Shown here one piece after another: positions 1 to 7,369 of a DNA stretch of 64,000 nucleotides (positions are counted from its first letter, which is position 1; each line of letters starts with the position of its first letter). Where the stretch lies: positions 1 through 64,000 of the forward strand of contig NZ_BPQO01000004.1 of the NCBI RefSeq assembly GCF_022179285.1. The letters run 5' to 3'. The DNA is from Methylobacterium hispanicum. GTDB taxonomy: Bacteria; Pseudomonadota; Alphaproteobacteria; Rhizobiales; Beijerinckiaceae. Under the pieces are notes generated by a model. That model was given only the letters and a program-made list of their open reading frames with translations. It was not told where the DNA came from and ran no database searches. The translations under genes and the position numbers were made by a program.

Positions 1-306
1 TCCGATGCCGGTCCGTCCACATCTGCTCTCTCCTCCGTCCTGCCAGACGGATCGTGTATTGGTGACACGAGACAGATGGGGACGGCCGGCGGAGGACCTC
101 AAACAGGCTCTGAGGACGATGGCGCCTCGCGCCGGCGCCTCGGCACCTCGATCTTCCTCGCCGGCGTGATCGCCGATGCAGCGGGAGCCATCGGCGAGGT
201 GCTGGACGCCGCAGAACACGTCGCGGCCGTCGCGCTTGAGGAGCCTGCCGTCCGCGGCTGGGACCGTGGACGTCGGGTGGAATTCGCCGGCCGCGGTTGA
301 TCTCGG

Positions 307-663
307 CTAGGTCAACACGATCCTGCAGCGCGCGGAGGCCGTCATCATGCGGACCTGCCTGCGGAATCCCGAGAGGATGCCGCGGGGGTCCTCCGGCGCC
401 GAGGTCTCGCCCGTGCCGTCGAGCCCGACGAGCTCGACTTCGGCGGAACTGATCCGGGCAACGAAGTGGAGCACGGGATCTTCCGCGCCGCGCTCCTGCA
501 CACCCCCCGAGATGACGTCGGCCTCCGCGTCCCAGGCCATGTTGGCCCTGGCGCCGCCGCCTTCGTCGTCGAGGATCCAGTCGACGCTCCGTCCCGGACC
601 GAAGCCCTGGGGGGCTTGGGACGTCTCCAGAAACTCGTCGAGGGGGATCGTCACGGCAGTCAT
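307..663 (-). CDS. hypothetical protein, 118 aa
   Basis: This is a small soluble acidic protein without a signal peptide or membrane segment. I do not recognise a family. The ATG at 663 is chosen because the reading frame upstream of it becomes Arg/Ser-rich and overlaps the divergent promoter region. A GGAG lies directly against the start codon, which is unusually close, so the start is not certain. It is transcribed divergently from the hydrolase-like gene that begins at 773. Codons end mostly in G or C as in the neighbours, which supports real coding. Function unknown. Confidence 0.55.
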   Translation of the reverse strand: MTAVTIPLDEFLETSQAPQGFGPGRSVDWILDDEGGGARANMAWDAEADVISGGVQERGAEDPVLHFVARISSAEVELVGLDGTGETSAPEDPRGILSGFRRQVRMMTASARCRIVLT

Positions 664-712
664 CTCCGAACCGCCCGATCCTGACCGGCGCTCCCGCCGC
701 GTCAAGAGGGCG

Positions 713-741
713 TTGACGGTGGATCGAAGCAATGCGCAACT
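713..741 (+). promoter_or_regulatory. candidate sigma70-like promoter for the hydrolase-like gene
   Basis: TTGACG at 713-718 is followed after 17 nt by GCAACT at 736-741, about 31 nt before the ATG at 773. The same TTGAC[C/G]-N17 layout recurs before several other genes in the window. The -10 is weak, so this is inference. Confidence 0.35.
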
Positions 742-772
742 GAAGCGAGGTTTTCCCTTCCGGTTTCCCGCA

Positions 773-1798
773 ATGCAGCTGACGCGCCGTGCCTTCGTGG
801 CCGCCACCTTTGGCGCCACCCTCCCCTCCGGGGCGGTTGCGACGGACGGCTTCCTACGCCCACCTCCCTCAAGCACGGACCCGAGGTATGCGGGCTACTC
901 CCTCCAGGGGCCGTACGCGGCCACGGAGACGCCACTGGCGATGGTGCTGCCGCGCAGCAGGACCAGGGTGCTCGTCTTCCATCCGGTCGCCGCTCCATCG
1001 GGCCGCTTCGTCGTGTTCTCCCACGGGCTGCTGTCCGAGCCCCAGGTCTACAGGGCGCTCATCTGTCATTGGGCGTCGCATGGCTTCGTGATCGCCTGTC
1101 CGATCCACGACGACAGTCTGATGGAGCGGGGACTCCGACTGCGCACCGCGGCGGCCGCGGGGGGAGCGGCATGGGACCTCGGCGGCGTCGCGGGCGATGC
1201 CGAGACTTGGCGGACGCGCGCTCAGGCATGCATCTCGGCGCTCGACGACGTCGCCACGATCTCGAACGCGATCAACATGGTCGCCTTGTCGGAAAGACCC
1301 CTGATCGTCGGTCACGGTTTCGGTGCATTCACCGCTATGCTTCTCGCGGGCGCCACGGCCAGATCGAAGGACGGCGCCACGCTGGCCATGGCCGAGCAGC
1401 GCTTCTACGGGGCGGCCCTGCTCTCTCCATACGGGGAAGGAGCGTTCGGGCTGGATACGGAATCCTGGAACGGCGTCAGGTGTCCGATCCTCGCGGTGAC
1501 CGGCAAGGGCGACCACGACGCGAGCGGGCAGGACGGGGACAGGAGGGCGGACGTCTTCACCAAATCGCCCGCGGGGTACAAGCACCTCGCCATGCTGCGG
1601 CAGGCGACGCCCAGCATGTTCGCGGGGCAACGGGCCGGCATGGACTCCAAGGAGATGATGCGGTTCGACGACGTGAAAGCCGTGACGACCGCTTTCATGA
1701 AGGCGTACGGCTATCACGATACCCAGGCCTTCGGAGACATCTGCGGAGACTGGTTCCTTCAGGCCTCGCTTCGCCGCCTCGACTTCTCGTATCGGTGA
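773..1798 (+). CDS. secreted alpha/beta-hydrolase-like protein (dienelactone-hydrolase type), nucleophile altered
   Basis: The 341-aa protein begins with a Tat-like or Sec-like signal (TRRAFVAATF followed by an Ala-rich segment ending near AVA), so it is probably exported. The oxyanion-loop segment FSHGL and the following WASHGFVIACP stretch resemble the COG4188 predicted dienelactone-hydrolase family. The nucleophile elbow, normally G-H-S-x-G, reads GHGFG here (about residues 181-185, DNA 1318-1332), so the expected catalytic Ser is Gly. It may be a pseudoenzyme or use a different residue. The ATG at 773 is chosen because the signal peptide starts there; the open frame extends further upstream but overlaps the divergent gene. 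Substrate unknown. Confidence 0.65.
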   Translation: MQLTRRAFVAATFGATLPSGAVATDGFLRPPPSSTDPRYAGYSLQGPYAATETPLAMVLPRSRTRVLVFHPVAAPSGRFVVFSHGLLSEPQVYRALICHWASHGFVIACPIHDDSLMERGLRLRTAAAAGGAAWDLGGVAGDAETWRTRAQACISALDDVATISNAINMVALSERPLIVGHGFGAFTAMLLAGATARSKDGATLAMAEQRFYGAALLSPYGEGAFGLDTESWNGVRCPILAVTGKGDHDASGQDGDRRADVFTKSPAGYKHLAMLRQATPSMFAGQRAGMDSKEMMRFDDVKAVTTAFMKAYGYHDTQAFGDICGDWFLQASLRRLDFSYR

Positions 1799-1875
1799 TG
1801 CGGTACGGGCGATCGTCTCCCCCACGCGATCATAGCGACCCACCAAGGAAATGGCGCACGTGTCCGGATCGTCAC

Positions 1876-1923
1876 TTGCCAATTCGAAGGAATGGTGCCC
1901 ATGAAAGGGTAGTGCGTTCCTTC
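1876..1923 (+). promoter_or_regulatory. promoter region with paired GAAGGAA/TTCCTTC motifs before the porin gene
   Basis: TTGCCA at 1876-1881 is followed after 17 nt by a weak -10 (CCATGA, 1899-1904). GAAGGAA (1886-1892) and TTCCTTC (1917-1923) form an inverted pair 24 nt apart. The second copy lies 26 nt before the ATG at 1950. The same arrangement, with a 23-nt gap, is seen at 37284-37320. Confidence 0.4.
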
Positions 1924-1949
1924 AAGTGCACCCTCAGGAGACCGAACCG

Positions 1950-2759
1950 ATGAAGGCGTTCCTTCGTTCAGTGACCGCCGCCGCCGCCTTCGCGGCCACA
2001 CTCCCCGCTTTCGCGGCCGACCTCGGCACGCCCGTTCCGGAAGTGCCGATGGATGCGCCGACCGTGGCCGTCGCGCCGCCGGTCGTCGAACGCGTCGCGC
2101 CGCGCGTCTCCGGCCTGATCGACTGGTCGGGAGCCTACATTGGCTTCCAGGTCGGCGGCGCCTTCGCGGCCAAGCCCGACATCGGCAACGACCCGATCAC
2201 CCGCAGCCTCCTGACCAACGGCCGCGAGTACAGCGGCTTCACCGGCGGAGGTCACGTCGGCTTCGACTATCAGGTAGGCTCCGTCGTGTTCGGCGGCATC
2301 GGCGACATCAACTACGTCGATCTGCGCGACAGGGTCTCCGGCCCCGTCAGCCTCGTCCAGAACGGGCGCGCGACCATCTACAACGTCACCGGAACGGCAG
2401 GACTGGAGATCGACGGCACGGTGCGCGCCCGGTTGGGCTTCGCCGGCCTCGACATGCCGATCCTCCCCTACGTCACCGGCGGCCTCGCGCTCGGCAACGG
2501 CTTCGGCAACTTCCGTCTCGTCGGCACCGACCCGGCGACCGGGGCCGCCCTCAATCAGAACCTGCGGGATTCGCGCACCAACCTCGGCTACGCCGTGGGC
2601 GGCGGCCTCGACTATGCGTTCACGGACAACATCAGGGCCCGCGTCGAGTATCTGTACACCGATCTTTCGCAGGCCCGGTATTTCCAGCGGCTATCGGGCG
2701 GCGTCGATGCCGGCGGCAGCTATTCGAAGGTGCAGGGTGGCTTGAGCTACCGCTGGTAG
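1950..2759 (+). CDS. outer-membrane beta-barrel protein (Omp25/Omp31/RopB-like)
   Basis: The 269-aa protein has an N-terminal signal peptide (MKAFLRSV, Ala-rich core, cleavage near AFA-AD). A short Pro/Val-rich linker follows, then an eight-strand-type barrel: WSGAYIGFQVGGAF at the first strand, repeated alternating aromatic/polar segments, and a C-terminal aromatic residue (LSYRW). This matches the Omp25/31 porin-like family common in Hyphomicrobiales. The ATG at 1950 is chosen over an upstream in-frame start because CAGGAG sits 9 nt before it and the signal peptide begins there. A strong terminator follows. It probably acts as an outer-membrane structural or adhesion protein; specific function unknown. 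Confidence 0.8.
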   Translation: MKAFLRSVTAAAAFAATLPAFAADLGTPVPEVPMDAPTVAVAPPVVERVAPRVSGLIDWSGAYIGFQVGGAFAAKPDIGNDPITRSLLTNGREYSGFTGGGHVGFDYQVGSVVFGGIGDINYVDLRDRVSGPVSLVQNGRATIYNVTGTAGLEIDGTVRARLGFAGLDMPILPYVTGGLALGNGFGNFRLVGTDPATGAALNQNLRDSRTNLGYAVGGGLDYAFTDNIRARVEYLYTDLSQARYFQRLSGGVDAGGSYSKVQGGLSYRW

Positions 2760-2794
2760 CACCGCAGGTCGTCCATCCCCGACCGGCTCCTTCT

Positions 2795-2827
2795 CGACCC
2801 GCTCCTCCCGAGCGGGTCGTTTCGTTT
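2795..2827 (+). terminator. rho-independent terminator after the porin gene
   Basis: A 9-bp perfect stem (CGACCCGCT / AGCGGGTCG, 2795-2803 and 2811-2819) with a 7-nt loop is followed by TTTCGTTT. The remaining 200 nt to the next gene show nothing else I can identify. Confidence 0.75.
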
Positions 2828-3028
2828 CGAGGAAGCATCGGGAGCGGCGGGCTATCACGTCCGATCGACGTCGCGCCGGCGATCCGCCCCCGCCGCCGGC
2901 GGCGCCGAGTCCACCTGACCAGCCGAGGAAGCGCCGGGCGCATCGCATCGGTCGATCGTTCGGACAGGTGCAGATCGCGGGCCGGAAATCCGGCCGTCCA
3001 TCGCGTCGTTCGATCCGACCGGGGTCCG

Positions 3029-3943
3029 TCAGCGCTGCGACAGCGTACCGGCCTGCTGCCAGACGTAGGTCGCGGCGGCCTGAGGCGACTGGAAGGTCTT
3101 CAGGGGAGTCCAGGGAGTGGGCGGCGTGCCGATGGGCGACTGGTACATCCAGGCCCACAGGTTCGAATCCGTGACGCGACCCGGCTTCGGGCCGGTCTGG
3201 CCGGCCGGGACGCATACGTCGGCCGCGGCGATCTGAGGATCGCGGGGGATCTGATCCACGTCCAGACGGGACGAGGCGTCGGAGGTCAGGGTGCAGCCCG
3301 TGCGGACCTGTGCGACGGCGACGGCGTCCGTCTTCCAGGCGTCGAGCAGGATGCGCTCTCCCAGATTCGCCGCCCAGCGGTTGGCCTCGGAGTTGCGGTA
3401 GTAGCCGAACACTCTCGATGGGCTCTTCCCGCCCGGAGCGGTGAAGCCTGGATCCCCGAGGATCAGCGTCGTCCCGAGGGTGGCGAAGGCATCGGCCCGC
3501 TTGTCGTCCGAGACGCCGCCGTTGCCGTCCAGGCAGTGGGCCGCGTTCTGCAGCATCAGCCAGACCCAGGCGGCCTGCGAGGTCGGGAGGTCCTCCCAGG
3601 CGTATGTGTTGCCCGCGCTGACGCCGGTGGCCGTCAGCGCGGGCGAGACGTCGTCGGCGGGCGGCAGCACCGCGCAGACGCGTTTCCGCTCGCCCTTGGG
3701 CCCGGCGTAGACGATCATCCTCATGAAACCCAGCGGGTTCGTGTTGTCCCGCATCACCATCATGTCGGAGTCGCAGAAGTTGTCGCCCGTCTTCGCGCAC
3801 AGTATCTCGGCGCTCCGCATCCAGAACGCTTCCGTATCGTCGCCCGTCCGCTCGAGGATGGCGATCGGCACGCCGCCGGTCGCTTCGATGCCGGCGATCA
3901 GCTGGAGGGCCGCGATCATGTAGGCGGTGGTCGAGGCTGGCAC
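3029..3943 (-). CDS. hypothetical protein, 304 aa
   Basis: This is the last gene of a three-gene minus-strand operon (5179 to 3029). The protein has a short N-terminal hydrophobic stretch (AYMIAALQLIAGI) and several Cys residues (CAKTGDNFC, AVC, HCLDG, GCTLT, DVCVPAG), which fits an exported disulfide-bonded protein. However, no convincing cleavage site is visible. I recognise no family. It follows the 3981-4901 gene by 37 nt. Function unknown; the company of secreted and membrane proteins suggests an envelope role. Confidence 0.6.
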   Translation of the reverse strand: MPASTTAYMIAALQLIAGIEATGGVPIAILERTGDDTEAFWMRSAEILCAKTGDNFCDSDMMVMRDNTNPLGFMRMIVYAGPKGERKRVCAVLPPADDVSPALTATGVSAGNTYAWEDLPTSQAAWVWLMLQNAAHCLDGNGGVSDDKRADAFATLGTTLILGDPGFTAPGGKSPSRVFGYYRNSEANRWAANLGERILLDAWKTDAVAVAQVRTGCTLTSDASSRLDVDQIPRDPQIAAADVCVPAGQTGPKPGRVTDSNLWAWMYQSPIGTPPTPWTPLKTFQSPQAAATYVWQQAGTLSQR

Positions 3944-3980
3944 GTTCCGTCTCCAGAGGGCCGCGAGCCGCGGCGATGCG

Positions 3981-4901
3981 TCAGGGCTGTTCGGAGAAGA
4001 TGTCCCGCGAGATCCGCTCCTTCACGGCCTCGGCCCATACGGTCTCGATGCGGGTCTTGGCCTCGGCCGCGATGACCGTTGCCTCGCGGTTCATGCTCTC
4101 GATCTGATCCGGCGGCAGCCGTTGGCGCGCGGCCGCGTATCGATCGAGGTCGCGCACGAGGCTCTGGGTTCGACGCGACGCGAGCGCGGCGGGAACCGGA
4201 CGCCCGTCCATGTAGGCCAGCATGTCCGTAGGGCGGTTGCCGCCCGCCCGCCGCTCGGCATGGGCGGCATCGACCGCCGCGTAGACGTCGAGGACGGATT
4301 GCAACCGGCGCTGGGTGTCCTCCTCGCGCTGCTTCAGGCGTCCCTTGGCGATCTGAAACAGCGCCGGAGCGCATGACTTCACGTATCCCATCACGAGAGG
4401 GAAGTCGCCGGGCGGCGTGTCGAGAACGTCGCGTCCGAAGATCGCCGCCGAGTTGTTCCGGAAATCGCGAGGATCGTGAGACCACTCGAGAAGCGTCTCG
4501 CAAGGCGGGAGCACGACGGCCTTCGTCCGCGCGTCCCTGCGCAAGGTCTCGGCGTCCTTCAGGACGGCAGCCGCCGAAAGGACCGCCTCGCGGGCCGGGT
4601 CCAGGTTCGACCGCCAGGTCGAAGCGCGGATGATCGAGTTCGTGGACGGATCGCGCACGCCGTCGCAGAAGTCCACGGTGCGGTAGATCCGCTCGAAATC
4701 CTCCTCGGTCCATGCGAGCGGTCCCTTCCCGAGTACGGGGCCGGACATCTCGAGAAGTCCGTCGCGGATCTGACGCGGCTCGTGGACGACCAGAGCGTCG
4801 CAGGCGGGACGACCCGTGCGCGATCCGGCGGCGCCGCAGGGAGCCGCGGCGAGCGTGGCCCCTGCGGCCACGGCGAGCAGGAGAGTTCGGGCGAAACTCA
4901 T
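3981..4901 (-). CDS. secreted hypothetical protein, 306 aa
   Basis: The 306-aa product starts with a clear signal peptide (MSFARTLLLAVAAGATLAAA, cleavage near CGA-AG). It continues as a soluble, mostly helical domain rich in Glu/Arg with scattered Cys (PACDALV, VDFCDGV, PPCETLL, KSCAPAL). No catalytic motif is recognised. It is the middle gene of the 5179-3029 operon, 23 nt after the short membrane protein. The ATG at 4901 is fixed by the signal peptide. It is probably periplasmic; function unknown. Confidence 0.65.
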   Translation of the reverse strand: MSFARTLLLAVAAGATLAAAPCGAAGSRTGRPACDALVVHEPRQIRDGLLEMSGPVLGKGPLAWTEEDFERIYRTVDFCDGVRDPSTNSIIRASTWRSNLDPAREAVLSAAAVLKDAETLRRDARTKAVVLPPCETLLEWSHDPRDFRNNSAAIFGRDVLDTPPGDFPLVMGYVKSCAPALFQIAKGRLKQREEDTQRRLQSVLDVYAAVDAAHAERRAGGNRPTDMLAYMDGRPVPAALASRRTQSLVRDLDRYAAARQRLPPDQIESMNREATVIAAEAKTRIETVWAEAVKERISRDIFSEQP

Positions 4902-4924
4902 CGGAGGCTTCCCACTGCCATGGC

Positions 4925-5179
4925 TCACTGGAACGAGATCGGGCCGGTCGAGGGGTGGGGCGGCAGGTCCGGCATCTTCTGGACGCCGGCGACGGTCTCG
5001 ACGCCTTCGTTGAAGTATTCCTGTGCGAAATGTCCGATCCAGACGCCGGCGCCGACTGCCGCCGCCATCGCGATCGCCACGCGCAACGGAGACACTCCCT
5101 TGCGGGGACGACGCGACTTCCTGGTCCTGGGCCGCCAAGGCCTCTTAGCCCCGCTCCTTCCGGCCGGTGTCTTCGCCAT
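4925..5179 (-). CDS. small single-pass membrane protein, 84 aa
   Basis: The first 30 residues are very rich in Arg/Lys/Pro, followed by one transmembrane helix (about 32-50, VAIAMAAAVGAGVWIG) and a short C-terminal tail. Positive N-terminus first suggests N-in, C-out topology. AGGAGCG precedes the ATG at 5179. It heads the minus-strand operon with the two downstream secreted proteins. Family not recognised. Confidence 0.6.
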   Translation of the reverse strand: MAKTPAGRSGAKRPWRPRTRKSRRPRKGVSPLRVAIAMAAAVGAGVWIGHFAQEYFNEGVETVAGVQKMPDLPPHPSTGPISFQ

Positions 5180-5196
5180 CCGGGATCGCTCCTGTC

Positions 5197-5238
5197 GAAG
5201 GAATGGCGGATCCTGCACTATGCGCGCGACCATGCCAA
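5197..5238 (-). promoter_or_regulatory. promoter with TTCCTTC element for the 5179-3029 operon
   Basis: On the minus strand TTGGCA (5238-5233) is followed after 17 nt by CAGGAT (5215-5210), then 6 nt, then TTCCTTC (5203-5197), then 17 nt including AGGAGCG to the ATG at 5179. This is one of the cleanest examples of the recurrent layout. Confidence 0.5.
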
Positions 5239-6678
5239 GCGGAGCCTCGGCGCATCGTCGAGGAGTGCCGCCTGGATGGTGGGCGCGTCCCGCACCGGAA
5301 AGCGTCGGCCGTCGTCGGCCACGAAGGACAAGCCCGCGACGTGCTCCGGCGCGAACCCGGCGGGATTCTCCGCGAGGAAGACGGGGTCCACGTCCGCCAT
5401 GTAGTCCTGGGCTGCGAGATGCGAGAGATCGAGGACCCAGCGCTCGACGCCGCGGGTTCTGTTCCACGCGTCGGCCGATCGGCCGAGGTGGGCGTCGAGC
5501 GCGGCCCCTTCGAGGCCGGTGATGTCGGACTGGCGGGCCCGTATGAACGCCGCGGCCTCCTCATGCCGGGCATCGCGGCGGGCTGCCGTCAGGGCATGTC
5601 CGGCATGGAAGCAGGCGTGGCAGGTCGGACAGAGGACCATGATGCGCTCCAGGCGCTGTATGCCGACGCCGCGCGAAGGGTCGTCGTCGGGCATCGTCCA
5701 GCTCCAGACCTCGTGGGCGTCGACGGGACCGCGCGAGCCTGCGCCTCCTCCGGCGCTCCGCGGTCTCTGTTCGCCGCAGATCATGCAGCGGCATCCCGAA
5801 CGGGCATAGTTCGTCTTGCGGATCTGGTTCCAGGTGGCGGCGTCGAAGAGGCTCCACAGGTTCTGGCCCGCGGCCCGCGCGGCGATCGGGGGGAACTCGA
5901 ACGGTGCTCCGCGTCTCGACCGGTAGGCGAGCGGGAGCATGCGCTCGAAGGGAGCCAGATCGCGCCCGGCCGGGACGAAGACGTCGCTGCCGCGTCCGGC
6001 CGAGAGGTCGGCGACTGCGCCCAGGGCAACCGCCTCGCTGCGGCGGCTCCAGGGAATCGGCAGCCAGATGCGCTCGGGGTTGAGCGTCGAGAGCGGACGC
6101 GCCCGCGGCGTTTCGGAGGATTCGCGCGCGATGCGCCGGGAGGCCTCGCACCACCACTCCGAGAAGGCCGCCAGATCGGTCGCGGCTTTGCGCACGTCGT
6201 CGACCCCGCGGGTCTCGCTTCTGCGCGAGAGGGAGGCGATCCGCATGCCGAGGCTTCCGAACGCCCGCAGGACGAAGGGCGGGGGCGTTCCCAGATGCCT
6301 GCATGCCGACCGGGCTTCCTCGGTACGCCTCATGATCTCCGCCAGCCCGCGGCGGATGCAGGCGGCCTCCTCGAGGCGCCGCAGCTGACGCTGCGCCTTG
6401 GCGCGCGCCGCGGCCGCGGAGCGTGCGGCCTCGCCGAGATCGAACTCGAGCGGCGCCAGAACGGCGTCGCCGACGAGCGGGACGGGACGAAGGAACCGGA
6501 ACCTCGCCACCTTCCGAGCCGACGCCCGGCGCAGGTCCGCCAGGGCGTTGTATTCCGCGACGAGGCCCCGGGCCCGGGCGCGGATCTCCCGCTCGTCGGA
6601 GCCGATCCTCGCCGTGGCCGTGCGCAGCATGGCGGCCGCACGGTCGAAGGCGACGTCTATTTCGGTGGGGCCGGTCAT
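5218..6678 (-). CDS. HNH/zinc-ribbon-type protein, 486 aa
   Basis: The first 300 residues are helical and Arg/Ala-rich, probably coiled-coil or DNA-binding. The middle (about 310-385) carries CMICGE, then AHEVWSW, and then LCPTCHACFHAGHA. This resembles the C-x2-C ... H-E-x-W ... C-P-x-C-H-x-x-x-H arrangement of small HNH-like domains found in plasmid and phage proteins. The two CxxC pairs and His residues could bind zinc and a metal. A nuclease function is therefore possible but not shown. The ATG at 6678 starts just inside the divergent promoter region shared with the pil locus; an upstream in-frame start cannot be excluded. Confidence 0.6.
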   Translation of the reverse strand: MTGPTEIDVAFDRAAAMLRTATARIGSDEREIRARARGLVAEYNALADLRRASARKVARFRFLRPVPLVGDAVLAPLEFDLGEAARSAAAARAKAQRQLRRLEEAACIRRGLAEIMRRTEEARSACRHLGTPPPFVLRAFGSLGMRIASLSRRSETRGVDDVRKAATDLAAFSEWWCEASRRIARESSETPRARPLSTLNPERIWLPIPWSRRSEAVALGAVADLSAGRGSDVFVPAGRDLAPFERMLPLAYRSRRGAPFEFPPIAARAAGQNLWSLFDAATWNQIRKTNYARSGCRCMICGEQRPRSAGGGAGSRGPVDAHEVWSWTMPDDDPSRGVGIQRLERIMVLCPTCHACFHAGHALTAARRDARHEEAAAFIRARQSDITGLEGAALDAHLGRSADAWNRTRGVERWVLDLSHLAAQDYMADVDPVFLAENPAGFAPEHVAGLSFVADDGRRFPVRDAPTIQAALLDDAPRLRLAWSRA

Positions 6679-6762
6679 CGCTTTCTCGGCCCGACCCTGC
6701 ACGAAGGAGACGCAAGAGCGAAATACGCCGCTTCGATTCGTTGGCGGCACCCACGGCCCAGC

Positions 6763-6809
6763 TTGACCTCTCCTTCTTTTCTGGCCAAACATCGTCGTGC
6801 CGTTCCTTT
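6763..6809 (+). promoter_or_regulatory. candidate promoter of the pil operon with TTCCTTT element
   Basis: TTGACC (6763-6768), 17 nt, CAAACA (6786-6791), then TTCCTTT (6803-6809), which lies 23 nt before the ATG at 6833. It is divergent from the HNH-type gene. Confidence 0.45.
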
Positions 6810-6832
6810 GCGACGCGGCATGGAGCTCCTGG

Positions 6833-7369
6833 ATGTCATTCCTTCGCCGCCTCTGCATGGGAGGAGTGTCCGTGCTGCTGGCCGGTCTCGTCGTCCTCCC
6901 GTCGGCGGCGCAGGAGCGTGCCAACCCGTTCGTCCCGCCTCCCACCGACTACGAGCGGCAGCTCGAAGCGGAGGAGCGCACCCGCGGCGTCGTCAGGCAG
7001 ATGCTGCACCAGTACGAGAACTCCCTCCTCGACAAGATCGACGCCCGCTTCGGCGATACGATGCTGAAGATGCTCGACGAGCAGCTCAAAGCGATAAAGC
7101 CCTCCGAGCAGCAGGAGGCCAGGGCGCCCCTGCCTGGGCCGTCGGCGCCTTTCCAGGTGCCGTCCGCGGCCGTTCCGGGTCCGCAGGCGGCCCCGGCGCC
7201 TGCGGCCGCACCTTCTCAACAGACGGCCGACAAGTCGGCCTCCAAGCTGCCTGCCGGGGTCAAGTTCGTGGCCTGCGTCAAGGGCAAGCCCCTCTACCGG
7301 GAGCAGACAAGTGGAACCGAGTTCTTTTCCGAGGCCCGCTCTCCGTCTGGCATCGATCCTTGCGGTTAG
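6833..7369 (+). CDS. secreted protein, first gene of pil operon, 178 aa
   Basis: A signal peptide (MSFLRRLCMGGVSVLLAGL, cleavage near SAA-QE) leads into a helical segment with predicted coiled-coil character (EEERTRGVVRQM to LDEQLKAIK). A Pro/Ala-rich linker and a short C-terminal domain with two Cys (VACVKG, DPCG) follow. GGAG sits six nt upstream of the ATG at 6833, which is preferred over an upstream in-frame start at 6797. The end overlaps the secretin gene by 59 nt. By position it may be a periplasmic pilus-assembly factor such as a secretin partner, but no family was recognised. Confidence 0.65.
   Translation: MSFLRRLCMGGVSVLLAGLVVLPSAAQERANPFVPPPTDYERQLEAEERTRGVVRQMLHQYENSLLDKIDARFGDTMLKMLDEQLKAIKPSEQQEARAPLPGPSAPFQVPSAAVPGPQAAPAPAAAPSQQTADKSASKLPAGVKFVACVKGKPLYREQTSGTEFFSEARSPSGIDPCG

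Noticed and set aside
76..300. 74-aa open frame at the left edge
   Set aside because: No ribosome-binding site or recognisable character; cannot be told from chance in GC-rich DNA.
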